Shown one piece after another: positions 46,810 to 56,399 of a stretch of DNA of 64,000 nucleotides. Position numbers and translations under genes: made by a program. The stretch lies in NCBI RefSeq assembly GCF_017794765.1, contig NZ_CP051236.1, positions 1,530,014 through 1,594,013 on the forward strand, read 5' to 3'. Within the stretch, counting starts at the first letter, position 1. Each line of letters starts with the position of its first letter. The DNA comes from Nitratireductor sp. Its GTDB lineage: Bacteria; Pseudomonadota; Alphaproteobacteria; Rhizobiales; Rhizobiaceae. The notes under the pieces are model-generated. The model was not told the DNA's origin and made no database searches. It was given only the letters and a program-made list of their open reading frames with translations.

Positions 46810-47841
46810 ATGACAGGCATCGACAAGAAATCGCTGATCGAGGAGCGGGTGAACACCGGTCTGCATGGCCAGTGGTACCCGGTGGCCAAATCGGTGGAGG
46901 TCAAGGCGAGCAGACCCTATGGAACACGCGTGCTCGGCAACAGGATTGTCCTGTGGCGCGATGCGGAGAACCGGCTGCACTGCGTGGAGGATTTCTGCCC
47001 ACATCGCGGCGCGCCGCTCTCCTACGGCGAAATTCACGAGGGCAATATCGGCTGCCGGTATCATGGTGTTGTCGTGAATGGCGAGGGTGTGGTGGTGCGG
47101 GTTCCGGCCATGCCCGAATGCGCGCTGGAAGGGCGCAAGGCGCTTAAATCCTTTGAGGTGGCGGAAGCTGGCGATGCCGTATTCGTCTACATACCCTCCG
47201 CAGAACAGCCCGAAGCGCCGCCGCTGGCGCTGCCGAAAGAACTGACCGATGAGGCCTGGACGGGCTTTCTGTGCACCGGCGAGTGGAAGACCAACTACCG
47301 CTACGCGCTCGACAATCTCGCAGACCCGATGCATGGCTGCTACCTGCATGCGGAAAGCTTCACGCTTGCCTTCGGCTCCAAGCAGGACCTGATGAAGCTC
47401 GACAAGACCGACACGGGCTTCCGGGTCAGCCGCGTCGGCCAGGTCGGCGAGAATTTCGACTGGACAGAGTTCGAGGTTCATCCCGGCTCGATGTTCTGTT
47501 TCCTTGAAATCCCCTATCCGCCGGCAGCCGGTCCGGGCGGCGTGTTCCGCATCATCGGCTTTGTCACGCCCGTCGATGCCACCACCTGCAAGGTCTTCTT
47601 CTGGCGCATGCGCAAGGTCTCGGGGCTTGCCCGCGAAAGCTGGCGGTTCCTTTATCGGGCGCGTCTGGAAAAGACCCATTGGGACGTGCTCGAGCAGGAT
47701 CGGGTGATGCTGGAGGGCATGCCCGATGACGCGCGCAGACGCGAAATGCTCTATCAGCACGATCTCGGCGTCTCCCGCGTCAGGCAGATCCTGACCCGCG
47801 CGGCCAAGAGCCAGATCGAAGCCGAGATGGCGGCCGAATGA
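46810..47841 (+). CDS. Rieske non-haem iron oxygenase, alpha subunit
   Basis: A 343-residue oxygenase of VanA-like size. The Rieske cluster ligands are C63/H65 (CPHRG) and C82/H85 (CRYHG). The mononuclear iron site is N169-LA-D172-PM-H175-GCYL-H180, so electron bridge and Fe ligands are intact; a later Asp in LEQDRVML could be the third ligand. It probably hydroxylates or dealkylates the imported aromatic. No beta-subunit or 2Fe-2S ferredoxin gene is nearby; the reductase and flavodoxin at the operon end are the likely electron donors. The stop overlaps the SDR start. Confidence 0.9.
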   Translation: MTGIDKKSLIEERVNTGLHGQWYPVAKSVEVKASRPYGTRVLGNRIVLWRDAENRLHCVEDFCPHRGAPLSYGEIHEGNIGCRYHGVVVNGEGVVVRVPAMPECALEGRKALKSFEVAEAGDAVFVYIPSAEQPEAPPLALPKELTDEAWTGFLCTGEWKTNYRYALDNLADPMHGCYLHAESFTLAFGSKQDLMKLDKTDTGFRVSRVGQVGENFDWTEFEVHPGSMFCFLEIPYPPAAGPGGVFRIIGFVTPVDATTCKVFFWRMRKVSGLARESWRFLYRARLEKTHWDVLEQDRVMLEGMPDDARRREMLYQHDLGVSRVRQILTRAAKSQIEAEMAAE

Positions 47842-48578
47842 TGCTTCAGGGACGCACCATACTGGTGACGGGAGCCGCACGCGGGCTTGGCGCCGAGATC
47901 GCCAGATGCCTGGCGAAACACGGTGCGGATCTCGTGCTTGCCGACATCGCCGAGGAGGAGGGCCGCGCGGTCGCAAAAGAGATCGGCGCGCGCTTTATCC
48001 CGCTCGATCTTGGCGAGCCGGCATCGATCGATGCGGCGGCAAAGGCGTTGGGCGAGGTGAATGGCGGCACCCTGCATGGGCTCGTCAACAACGGCGCCAT
48101 CGCGACAGGCATTGGCGGTATTCCCTTCGATGAAATCGACATCGAAAGCTGGGACCGGGTGATGCGGGTCAATGTGCGCGGCACCTGGCTGATGACGCGT
48201 GCGGTCGCGCCGCTTTTGAAAGCTGCGGGCTCAGGCCGGATCGTGAATGTCGCGTCTGACACGGCGCTCTGGGGCGCGCCGCGCCTGATGTCCTATGTCG
48301 CCAGCAAGGGCGCCATGATGTCGATGACGCGGTCGCTGGCGCGCGAACTCGGTCCCGACCGTATCGGCGTGACGGCGGTTGCCCCGGGCATCCTGACGAC
48401 GGAATCCACGGACTACGTGCCGGAAGCCCGCCACCGGCTTTATGCCGAGGGCAGGGCGGTGCCCGGAGCACAGGCCCCGGGCGAGATCACGGAAACCATT
48501 GCCTTTCTGCTCAGCGAGGGCGCGCTCGCGCTCACCGGGCAGGTCCTGCCGGTCAACAATGGTTTTGTCTTCAATTGA
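47838..48578 (+). CDS. Short-chain dehydrogenase (SDR), catalytically complete
   Basis: A 246-residue classical SDR: TGAARGLGAEIA cofactor loop, LVNNGAI in the NNAG position, Ser in NVASDTAL and the YVASK catalytic pair. Placed right after the Rieske oxygenase, it could oxidise a cis-dihydrodiol to a catechol, or a hydroxyl group formed later. Start at 47838 overlaps the Rieske stop; the second ATG at 47841 is equally possible. Confidence 0.88.
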   Translation: MMLQGRTILVTGAARGLGAEIARCLAKHGADLVLADIAEEEGRAVAKEIGARFIPLDLGEPASIDAAAKALGEVNGGTLHGLVNNGAIATGIGGIPFDEIDIESWDRVMRVNVRGTWLMTRAVAPLLKAAGSGRIVNVASDTALWGAPRLMSYVASKGAMMSMTRSLARELGPDRIGVTAVAPGILTTESTDYVPEARHRLYAEGRAVPGAQAPGEITETIAFLLSEGALALTGQVLPVNNGFVFN

Positions 48579-48585
48579 GGCGGTC

Positions 48586-49398
48586 ATGACGTTCAAAGAG
48601 CACATATCCGGCAATATCGCCTATCTCGAGCGCCCCGGTGCGGGCGGTCCGACGCTGGTGATGCTGCACGGGGTCGGCTCCAATGCGGCCTCTTTCGTGC
48701 CGCTCCTGCCGCATCTGCCGCGCGACTGGCGCATCGTCGCCTGGAACGCGCCCGGCTATTGCGGATCGTCACCGCTCGATGCCGAATGGCCGCTGGCGAG
48801 CGATTATGCCGAAGCGCTGAAGGTGTTTCTCGACCGGCTGGAGCTGGAGCGGGTCATTCTTGCCGGCCACTCGCTCGGCTGCCTGATGGCGGCGTCCTTC
48901 GCGAGCACGCACCGCGACCGCGTTGCCCATCTTCTTTTGAGTTCGCCGGCGCTCGGCCATGGCGTCCCGCGGGGTGCCACGCTGAGTGCTGCCGCTCAGG
49001 CGCGCATTGACGACCTTGAGGCACTGGGCGCGGAGAAATTCGCCGCGCTGCGTGCGCCGCGGCTGGTCTTCGAGCCTGAAGCCAACACCGACATCGTGGA
49101 CCGTGTGCGCCATGGCATGGCGCAGGTGAGCGTGCCGGGCTACCCGCAGGCAGCGCGCATGCTGGCGTCCGGCCGTCTTCTGGATGATGCGGAGCGCCTG
49201 CAGGTGCCGACAGACGTCATCGTCGGTGCGGAGGATGTCGTGACGCCGCCCGATTCTGCCCGCCGTGCCCATGCGGCGTTGCGCCAGCCATGGCGTGGTG
49301 CGCTCACGCTGGTGCCGGGTGCCGGGCACGCCCTTTACCAACAGTCGCCCGCCGCCTTTGCAGCGGCGCTGGACGCGTTTGCGGAAACAGCCGGCTGA
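48586..49398 (+). CDS. Alpha/beta hydrolase, probable C-C bond (meta-cleavage product) hydrolase
   Basis: A 270-residue alpha/beta hydrolase. Nucleophile S96 is in LAGHSLGCL, the acid is in GAEDVVTPP and the His in PGAGHALYQ; HG-V at 28-30 forms the oxyanion region. With an extradiol dioxygenase encoded next, a role like BphD/MhpC, splitting the ring-opened product, is most likely. An ester or lactone hydrolase is the alternative. Confidence 0.82.
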   Translation: MTFKEHISGNIAYLERPGAGGPTLVMLHGVGSNAASFVPLLPHLPRDWRIVAWNAPGYCGSSPLDAEWPLASDYAEALKVFLDRLELERVILAGHSLGCLMAASFASTHRDRVAHLLLSSPALGHGVPRGATLSAAAQARIDDLEALGAEKFAALRAPRLVFEPEANTDIVDRVRHGMAQVSVPGYPQAARMLASGRLLDDAERLQVPTDVIVGAEDVVTPPDSARRAHAALRQPWRGALTLVPGAGHALYQQSPAAFAAALDAFAETAG

Positions 49399-49418
49399 AG
49401 CCGGCAGGAGGAACGAGC

Positions 49419-50345
49419 ATGGCAGATACAGTTCGCGTCGGCAGCCTTCGGGGCATCATGATGCGCGGGCCTGGCATCACCGGCACGCTGCCGTTTTATG
49501 AGGATATGTGGGGGCTAAGCCTCGCCCACAGGGAAGACGGCGTGGCGCTTCTGCGTGGCACCGGCAGCGAGCCATTCCTTTATGGACTGAAGGATGGGCC
49601 GGTCTACGGCATCGAATATGTGCATTTCGCGATGCCCGATCGGGCATCGATGGACGCGCTCCACGCCCAGGTCATCGAGCGCGGTGGTGTGGTGCTTGGT
49701 GAGCCGGGACCATTCGACGATTATGCCGGTGGCTATGGTTTCGAGATGCTCGATCCGGACAACAGGCGCCTTCGGTTCCGCACCGATGCGCTGAGCCTTG
49801 ACGAGGAACCCGAATGGGCCAAGCCGCGCAAGGTGAGCCATGTGGTGCTGAACACTCCGGACATGGAAGGCGTTCAGGAATTCTATACCCATGTTCTGGG
49901 TTTCCGCGTTTCCGATTACTCCGCCGACCAGATGGTCTTCCTGCGGTGTAATTCGGATCACCATTCCATCGCTCTCGTGCGGGGCAATTATGCAAGCGTC
50001 AATCACGTCGCGTTTGAAATGCCCTCGATCGACGAGTTCATGCGCGGCATCGGCCGCATGAAACAGAAGGGTCATGTGCCGACCTGGGGGCCAGGGCGGC
50101 ATGGGCCGGGCAACAACCCCTTCGCCTATTTTGTCTCGCCCTCGGGCTTTGTCATCGAGTTCACCTCCGAGCTGCAGCAGATCGATGAGGAAACGCACGA
50201 GGCCCAGGTCTGGCCACGCGACAAGCCGGAAGCGATGGACCGCTGGATGACGGCGGGCCCGCCGACACCTGCCCAACGCGCAGTTATGCAGGGCAGGCCC
50301 GATCCCGGCTTCCCCGAACTCGCACCAGCCGGGGGGAATGTCTGA
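49419..50345 (+). CDS. Extradiol ring-cleavage dioxygenase, two-domain VOC type
   Basis: A 308-residue type I extradiol dioxygenase. The iron triad is H141 (KVSHVVLN), H196 (SVNHVAFE) and E247 (FVIEFTSEL); second-sphere His 181/182 (SDHHS), H228 (GRHGPGN) and Y237 (FAYFVSP) are also present. It should cleave a catechol next to its hydroxyls, giving a 2-hydroxymuconic-type product for the hydrolase upstream. Start 49419 has GGAGGA at 7-8 bases. The stop shares a base with the next gene's start. Confidence 0.9.
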   Translation: MADTVRVGSLRGIMMRGPGITGTLPFYEDMWGLSLAHREDGVALLRGTGSEPFLYGLKDGPVYGIEYVHFAMPDRASMDALHAQVIERGGVVLGEPGPFDDYAGGYGFEMLDPDNRRLRFRTDALSLDEEPEWAKPRKVSHVVLNTPDMEGVQEFYTHVLGFRVSDYSADQMVFLRCNSDHHSIALVRGNYASVNHVAFEMPSIDEFMRGIGRMKQKGHVPTWGPGRHGPGNNPFAYFVSPSGFVIEFTSELQQIDEETHEAQVWPRDKPEAMDRWMTAGPPTPAQRAVMQGRPDPGFPELAPAGGNV

Positions 50346-51133
50346 TGCACTACGGATATGACGGCAAAGTCGCGGTTGTCACCGGCGGTTCGTCCGGGAT
50401 CGGTCTGGCAACGGTGGAAACACTGCTTCAGTCGGGCGCGAGCGTCGCATTTTGCGCCCGTACCGAAAGCCGCTTGAACGACGTGGCCGCGGTTCTCATT
50501 CGCGATCACGGCGAAGAACGCGTGATGGCGCAGGCCTTTTCGGTTCTCGAACCGGAGGCGGTAAAGGATTTCGCCAGGGTGGTGGAAGACCGCTTTGGTG
50601 GCTGTGACCTTCTGGTCAACAACGCCGGGCAGGGACGCATTTCCACCTTTGAAGACACATCGGACGATGACTGGCGCGCCGAATACGAACTCAAGCTCTT
50701 CAGCCAGATCCATCCAACCCGCGCCTTCCTGCCGATGCTGCGCCGCGCAAAGGGTGCCATCGTCGCGGTCAACTCGCTTCTGGCCTACCAGCCCGAGCCG
50801 CACATGGTCTGCACCTCTTCGGCGCGTGCCGGGGTGCAGAACCTCGTCAAATCGCTGAGCGTTGAACTGGCTCCCGATGTTCGGGTCAACTCGATCCTGC
50901 TTGGGCTCGTAGGTTCCGGTCAGTGGTCGCGCCGCTTTGCAGAACGCGAGGACCAGAGCCAGAGCCGCGCCGAATGGTACGGCGCGCTGGCGGCCAAGAA
51001 GGGCATTCCGCTCGGCCGCCTCGGCAATCCGGCGGAAGCGGCTGCCGCCATCGCTTTTCTCGGTTCGCCTGCGGCGAGCTACATCACAGGCGCCCAGCTC
51101 GAAGTTTCGGGCGGCCTGTCTCGTTACATTTGA
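50345..51133 (+). CDS. SDR family protein lacking the YxxxK pair
   Basis: A 262-residue SDR with a normal cofactor loop (TGGSSGIG near 13-20), NNAG at 92-95 and Ser144 in AVNSLLAY, but the YxxxK positions read T157 and R161 (CTSSARAGVQNLVKSL). Reduction or oxidation by the usual mechanism is unlikely; the protein may bind a nucleotide, isomerise or hydrate a substrate, or act through other residues. It lies between the extradiol dioxygenase and ThDP enzyme genes in the operon. Confidence 0.85.
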   Translation: MHYGYDGKVAVVTGGSSGIGLATVETLLQSGASVAFCARTESRLNDVAAVLIRDHGEERVMAQAFSVLEPEAVKDFARVVEDRFGGCDLLVNNAGQGRISTFEDTSDDDWRAEYELKLFSQIHPTRAFLPMLRRAKGAIVAVNSLLAYQPEPHMVCTSSARAGVQNLVKSLSVELAPDVRVNSILLGLVGSGQWSRRFAEREDQSQSRAEWYGALAAKKGIPLGRLGNPAEAAAAIAFLGSPAASYITGAQLEVSGGLSRYI

Positions 51134-51143
51134 AGGACACGGG

Positions 51144-52817
51144 ATGAAACTCGAGACAATCACAGCCACCGAGACGGTCGGGGATCTCATTGCCCGCTAT
51201 CTCGCAGAGATCGGCGTTACCACCGTGTTCGGGGTCATCTCCATTCACAACATGCCGATCCTTGACGCCATCGCGCGACAGCAGCGCATCCGGTTCGTGC
51301 CGGCGCGCGGCGAGGCGGGCGCCATGAACATGGCCGATGCCTATGCGCGTGTTTCGGGAGAGCTGGGTGTCTGCCTGACCTCCACCGGCACCGCTGCCGG
51401 CAATGCGGCGGGCGCACAGGCCGAAGCCCTGACCGCCGGTTCGCGTGTTCTGCATATCACGACGCAGGTCGATCTGGAATTCGCCGACCGTGACCGTGCT
51501 GCCATCCACGATGTCCCGCGCCAGCCGGAAATGCTGCGTGGCGTTTCCAAGGCGGTGTTCCGCATGTGGGACGCCAACGGCGCAGTAGGCGCGTTGACCG
51601 CCGCGGTTTCGGCAGCACTTTCGGCTCCGAGCGGGCCGGTCAGTCTGGAAATACCGGTCGACGTTCAAAGATCGGTAGCCTGCTCAACAGCACGCATCCA
51701 CAAACCGCAGCCGATCCGACCGGTGGCGCCCGACAGCGTGATTGACGAGATTGCCGAGCTGGTGAAGGCGGCAAAGCGCCCGCTTCTGTGGCTTGGCGGT
51801 GGTGCCAGCGAAGCCGGCAGGGAGGCAACCGAGCTGATGCGTCGCGGTTTTGGCATCGTTACCTCGACCAATGGCCGCGCCATCGTTTCGGAAGCGGAAC
51901 CAGCGAGCCTGGGCGCCTTCAACATGACGCCGGAGGCCGTCGAGCTATATCAAAGCTGTGATCTGATGATCGTGGTGGGCTCGCGCCTTCGCGGCAATGA
52001 AACGCGCAACAACAAGATGCCGCTGCCCCGGCCACTGGTGCAGATCGACGCTGACGCGTCCCAGGGCGGGCGCAACTATCCGGTCGAAGTGTTTGCCCAT
52101 GGCGACGCCGCAGATACGCTGGCGCGCCTGCTTGAGCGCCTGCCGGACACACTCGACACCGACACCAACCTTTCCTTCGATATCGCCCGCACACGGGCAC
52201 AGGCCGAAGGCCGGATGCGCGATGTGCTTGGACCCTACCGGGTTGTGGCCGACACGCTGGCTGACCGGGTGTTCACCAATGGCCATGCCTGGGTACGGGA
52301 CGTCACCATCTCCAACTCCACCTTCGGCAACCGCTATGTGCGCATTGCCGCACCCAATCTCGGCGTTCACGCGCTGGGTGGCGGCATTGGCCAGGGCGTC
52401 GCCATGGGCGTCGGGGCAGCGGTTGCCTCCAGGGGGGCGAAGGCGATCACGCTTCTGGGCGACGGCGGAACCATGCTCGGTCTGTCCGAGATGATCACCG
52501 CGGTCGAAGAGAATGCGCCGCTCGTCTATCTCCTGATGAACGACAAGGCCTATGGCGTGATCCAGAACATCCAGGACGCACAGTATGACAGCCGCCGCCA
52601 TTATTCGGCACTGGCGACGCCGGACTTTGCCGGGTTCTGCAAGTCGATCGGCATGCCCCACCGGGTGATTAGCGATGTCGCAGACTTCCCTGCCGCCTTT
52701 GATGAAGCTGTCGCCGCTGAAGGGCCGCAGCTCATCGAGATCGATATGTGCGCCATTGGCCCCTTCAACGAAGCCTTTGCCGGCCCGCCGGCGGGTGCTG
52801 CAGGCAAGGAGGCGTAG
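51144..52817 (+). CDS. Thiamine-diphosphate-dependent decarboxylase/lyase
   Basis: A 557-residue enzyme of the acetolactate synthase / benzoylformate decarboxylase superfamily. The Pyr domain carries catalytic E57 (ARGEAGAMNMADAYAR), the middle domain reads RPLLWLGGGASEAG, and the PP domain has GDGGTMLGLSE near 438 and the metal Asn in LLMNDKAYG. It probably decarboxylates a 2-oxo acid (or cleaves a C-C bond) to an aldehyde for the aldehyde dehydrogenase two genes on. Start 51144 has a GGACACGGG ribosome site. It belongs neither to biosynthetic IlvB nor clearly to a named catabolic group. Confidence 0.85.
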   Translation: MKLETITATETVGDLIARYLAEIGVTTVFGVISIHNMPILDAIARQQRIRFVPARGEAGAMNMADAYARVSGELGVCLTSTGTAAGNAAGAQAEALTAGSRVLHITTQVDLEFADRDRAAIHDVPRQPEMLRGVSKAVFRMWDANGAVGALTAAVSAALSAPSGPVSLEIPVDVQRSVACSTARIHKPQPIRPVAPDSVIDEIAELVKAAKRPLLWLGGGASEAGREATELMRRGFGIVTSTNGRAIVSEAEPASLGAFNMTPEAVELYQSCDLMIVVGSRLRGNETRNNKMPLPRPLVQIDADASQGGRNYPVEVFAHGDAADTLARLLERLPDTLDTDTNLSFDIARTRAQAEGRMRDVLGPYRVVADTLADRVFTNGHAWVRDVTISNSTFGNRYVRIAAPNLGVHALGGGIGQGVAMGVGAAVASRGAKAITLLGDGGTMLGLSEMITAVEENAPLVYLLMNDKAYGVIQNIQDAQYDSRRHYSALATPDFAGFCKSIGMPHRVISDVADFPAAFDEAVAAEGPQLIEIDMCAIGPFNEAFAGPPAGAAGKEA

Positions 52818-52820
52818 GGA

Positions 52821-53645
52821 ATGAGGCTCGGACTGATCGGCTTTGGCAACATTGCCGGGACGCTGTTTGATTTGCTGGCGAAAACGCTCGATACCCCGCT
52901 CGCTCATCTGTGCGTGGTAACGCGACCGGAGTTTGCCGCTGAAACGGAGGTGCGTCTGCGGGCGGATTTTGGTTCCCTGGCAAAGGACATTTCCGTTGCC
53001 GGTGATGCCGAAGCGCTGCTCGCCAAAAAGCCGCATCTGGTTGTGGAGTGTGCCGGTCATGCGGCCGTGGTGGCACATGTGCCGCCGGTTTTGCGCGCTG
53101 GCACGGATGTGATCATCGTGTCCATCGGCGCGCTATCCGATGCGGCGCTCGAGGCCGATCTTCGGGCGGCAGCCAGCGCCGGCGGCGCACGTCTCATTCT
53201 GCCGGCCGGTGCGGTTGGCGGTATCGACCTGCTCTCTGCTCTGGGAGCGGCAGGCGGGCTTGAGGTGCGCTATCGCGGCTCCAAACCGCCGCACGCCTGG
53301 AGCGGGACACCCGCCGAAAACACCGTCGATCTGGCGAACCTGACCAAAGCAACCACATTCTTCACGGGCAATGCCCGTGAAGCCGCACGCGATTTTCCAA
53401 AGAATGCGAATGTCGCCGCGACGCTGGCACTGGCGGGAGCCGGGTTCGAGGCGACGCATGTGGAGCTGGTCGCCGATCCCTCCGCATCCGGCAATGTGCA
53501 CGAATATTCGGTCGTTTCACCGCTGGCGAAATACTCGATGCGGATCGAGAACCTGCCATCGGCCGGCAATGCCAAGACATCCGTTTCAACGGTCTACAGC
53601 GTTTTGCGCGAGATCCGGAACCGGATCGGTCCGGTGGCGATCTGA
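52821..53645 (+). CDS. Aspartate dehydrogenase-like protein (NadX family)
   Basis: A 274-residue NAD(P)-dependent enzyme with a Rossmann start RLGLIGFGNIAGTL, VVECAGHAAV, LPAGAVGGIDLL and the C-terminal DPSASGNVHEYS, which holds the N-x-H of L-aspartate dehydrogenases. In a degradation operon it is more likely to oxidise an amino-acid-like or imine intermediate than to make NAD; its presence hints that the substrate contains nitrogen. It begins 3 bp after the ThDP gene. Confidence 0.82.
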   Translation: MRLGLIGFGNIAGTLFDLLAKTLDTPLAHLCVVTRPEFAAETEVRLRADFGSLAKDISVAGDAEALLAKKPHLVVECAGHAAVVAHVPPVLRAGTDVIIVSIGALSDAALEADLRAAASAGGARLILPAGAVGGIDLLSALGAAGGLEVRYRGSKPPHAWSGTPAENTVDLANLTKATTFFTGNAREAARDFPKNANVAATLALAGAGFEATHVELVADPSASGNVHEYSVVSPLAKYSMRIENLPSAGNAKTSVSTVYSVLREIRNRIGPVAI

Positions 53646-53658
53646 GAGGGAAACAAAG

Positions 53659-55152
53659 ATGATCGAACTGCCGCAGAACAGGCTCTTCGTCGGTGGAGAA
53701 TGGGAAGAGGGAAGCGGTGCCGAGATCACCTCGATCTTCCCGGCCGACGGGAGCGTCAACCGCGTGCTTCGCGGTGCAAGCATCGCCGACGGAGAGCGTG
53801 CCATCGAACGCGCGAAGAAGGCGCAGGCAGATCCTGCCTGGCGCAATCTCAAACCGCATGAGCGGGCGCGCTTTCTCTACGCCATAGCCGACGGGATCGA
53901 GGCGAATGCAGAGCGTATCTCCCATATCCAGAGCCGTGATACGGGCAAGACCCTGCGGGAGACGGGGGCGCTGGCGGCTTCCGCCGCCGGTACATTCCGC
54001 TATTTCGGCGCGGTGCTGGAGAGTTCTGATGAAGCACTGACGGTCCAGCGCGGCGACGCGCTGACCATGTCGGTTCATGAACCGCTCGGTCTTGTGGGCG
54101 CGATCACGCCATGGAACTCGCCGATTGCCTCTGATGCGCAAAAGGTCGCTCCGGCGCTGGCTGCCGGAAACGCGGTGCTCTTGAAGCCGGCCTCCTGGTC
54201 GCCGCTGGTCTCGCTGGAACTGGCGCGGATCGTCGAGGCGTCGGGCCTGCCCAAGGGGCTGTTTTCGGTGCTGCCGGGCTCGGGACGAGAGATCGGAAAC
54301 CTTCTGGTCGAGCATCCCGATATCGCCAAGATCAGCTTCACTGGTGGCACGGCGACGGGACGTGCGCTTGCCGTGAAGGCAGCACAGAAACTGATGCCGG
54401 TGTCGCTGGAGCTTGGCGGAAAGTCTCCGACCATTGTCTTCGCCGATGCCGATATAGAGCAGGCGCTCGCCGGCGTTCTGTTCGGCATCTTTTCGTCAAC
54501 GGGCCAGAGTTGCATTGCCGGCGCGCGCCTCTTCGTTGAGCGGCGGATTTATGATCAGTTCGTCGAGCGCCTTGTCGCGGCGACAGGGCGTCTGAAGGTG
54601 GGACATCCCTTCGAGGCTGAGACACAGGTTGCGCCGATGGTCCATTTCGATCATCGCGACAGCGTCGCGGAGCATGTCAGAAGGGCGGTCGAGGAGGGAG
54701 CCGAACTCCTGACGGGCGGCAAAGCGCCCGAAGGCGAGGTTTTCGACAAGGGTGCATATTATCTGCCCACCATTCTTGCCGGCGTCGACAACACGGCGCG
54801 CATCTGCCGTGAAGAGGTATTCGGGCCGGTTCTCGTAGTCCTGCCGTTTGACAGCGAGGAAGACGTCATAGCGCAGGCCAACGATAATGAATATGGTCTG
54901 GCGTGCGGCCTGTGGACGCGCGATTTTCCGAAAAGCTGGCGTGTCGGCAATGCCATCGGGGCGGGCACGGTCTGGATCAACACTTACAAGCAGTTTTCAA
55001 TCTCCACGCCCTTCGGTGGTGAGAAGGAAAGCGGCATGGGGCGCGAGAAGGGTCGCGACGGCATTCGCGCCTATATGGCCCAAAAGTCCTTCTACACTGA
55101 CCTTTCAGGCGCGCCGCATCCCTGGGCGGCAGCCATGGTGAAAGAACAATGA
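53659..55152 (+). CDS. NAD(P)-dependent aldehyde dehydrogenase
   Basis: A 497-residue ALDH. The cofactor region is TPWNSPIASDAQKVAPALA, the general base E251 is in LELGGKSP and the nucleophile C285 in TGQSCIAGARLF; EEVFGPVL follows near 390. Length is normal. It is expected to oxidise the aldehyde made by the ThDP enzyme or released by the C-C hydrolase step. It overlaps the reductase gene by four bases. Confidence 0.93.
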   Translation: MIELPQNRLFVGGEWEEGSGAEITSIFPADGSVNRVLRGASIADGERAIERAKKAQADPAWRNLKPHERARFLYAIADGIEANAERISHIQSRDTGKTLRETGALAASAAGTFRYFGAVLESSDEALTVQRGDALTMSVHEPLGLVGAITPWNSPIASDAQKVAPALAAGNAVLLKPASWSPLVSLELARIVEASGLPKGLFSVLPGSGREIGNLLVEHPDIAKISFTGGTATGRALAVKAAQKLMPVSLELGGKSPTIVFADADIEQALAGVLFGIFSSTGQSCIAGARLFVERRIYDQFVERLVAATGRLKVGHPFEAETQVAPMVHFDHRDSVAEHVRRAVEEGAELLTGGKAPEGEVFDKGAYYLPTILAGVDNTARICREEVFGPVLVVLPFDSEEDVIAQANDNEYGLACGLWTRDFPKSWRVGNAIGAGTVWINTYKQFSISTPFGGEKESGMGREKGRDGIRAYMAQKSFYTDLSGAPHPWAAAMVKEQ

Positions 55153-56399
55153 GCCGGGCGGTCGCCATTGTCGGGTCAGGTCCGTCCGGCTGCTATCTGG
55201 CGCAGGCGCTCCTGAAGGCGGAGCCGGATCTCAGCGTCGATCTGATCGACCGTCTACCCGTGCCCTACGGTCTCGTGCGCTATGGCGTGGCGGCCGATCA
55301 TCAGGGCACCAAGGGGGTGATCCGGCAGTTTGAACGCCTGTTCGAGCGACAGGGGGCAGGGTTCATCGGAAATGTCACTATCGGCGAAGATGTCAGCCTC
55401 GATGAGCTGCGCACGGCCTACGATGCCGTGGTACTCGCTGCCGGCCTGTCTGCCGATCGCGCGCTTGGCATTCCCGGCGAAACGCTCAAGGGGGTCCATC
55501 GTGCCGGTCGCCTGACACGCGCGCTTTATGAACATCCCGATGCCGAGCCTCTCCCCGAACTGGGGTCGCGCGTGGTCATCATGGGCAATGGCAATGTTGC
55601 CATCGATATTCTGCGCCTCCTTGCCAAGACCCCGGAAGAACTGGCGGGCTCCGATCTTGGTGCCCGACCGACCGCCTGGCTTGCCGGTTCTGCAATCGAG
55701 GAGATTGAGATTGTCGGTCGTTCGCCGGCAGCAGCGGCAAAGTTCGATCCCGTCATGATCAAGGAACTGGCAAAGCTTGAAGGCGTGAGCATTCGCGTCA
55801 TCGCTGCGGGCGAGGGCGACGATCCGGAGGCGGCAAAGAAGCTCGCAGCCCTAGAAGCGATTGACGGTCATGGTTCCGGCCCGCGTCGTATCACGTTCCG
55901 ATTTGGTCTCACGCCAGTCGAGCTTTCGGGCATCGATGGTGATCTGAAGGAAGCGCAGTTCGAGGACGGGCAGGGTAACAGGGTGTCCCTGCAATGCAGC
56001 GCCTTTATCACCGCCATTGGTTTCAGCGCCCAGGAAGGCTTGCCACGCGATGCGCTGATTGGCGCGGCGAAGGATGGTGCACTCGGGGTTCTCGATACGG
56101 GGCTTTACGCGACGGGCTGGTTCCGCCGCGGCCCGCGCGGAACGATCCCGGACAACCGTGCTGATGCGCAGCGTCTGGCAGAGCGCATCCTTGCGGATTT
56201 ACAGGCGGGAGATGGATCGCCTGCAAAACCCGGTCGGAGCGCCTTTCCGGACTGGGCGGATGCGGTTGACTATCAGGGCTGGAAACGTATTGACGCGGCT
56301 GAACTCGCTGCGGCCCCGGAAAACCGTTGCCGCGCCAAGATTGCCTCGCGCGACGCCATGCTGGCGCTCGCCACTCATCAAGAGGAGCCTCAACAATGA
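55149..56399 (+). CDS. Ferredoxin/flavodoxin-NADP reductase, adrenodoxin-reductase (FprA) type
   Basis: A 416-residue two-nucleotide flavoprotein: FAD site IVGSGPSGCYLAQALL, the family motif VPYGLVRYGVAADHQGTK, NADP site VVIMGNGNVAID and IVGRSPAAAAKFDP. It takes electrons from NADPH and passes them to a one-electron carrier. The next gene encodes a flavodoxin, overlapping by four bases, so the pair should form the electron supply of the Rieske oxygenase. Confidence 0.9.
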   Translation: MSRAVAIVGSGPSGCYLAQALLKAEPDLSVDLIDRLPVPYGLVRYGVAADHQGTKGVIRQFERLFERQGAGFIGNVTIGEDVSLDELRTAYDAVVLAAGLSADRALGIPGETLKGVHRAGRLTRALYEHPDAEPLPELGSRVVIMGNGNVAIDILRLLAKTPEELAGSDLGARPTAWLAGSAIEEIEIVGRSPAAAAKFDPVMIKELAKLEGVSIRVIAAGEGDDPEAAKKLAALEAIDGHGSGPRRITFRFGLTPVELSGIDGDLKEAQFEDGQGNRVSLQCSAFITAIGFSAQEGLPRDALIGAAKDGALGVLDTGLYATGWFRRGPRGTIPDNRADAQRLAERILADLQAGDGSPAKPGRSAFPDWADAVDYQGWKRIDAAELAAAPENRCRAKIASRDAMLALATHQEEPQQ

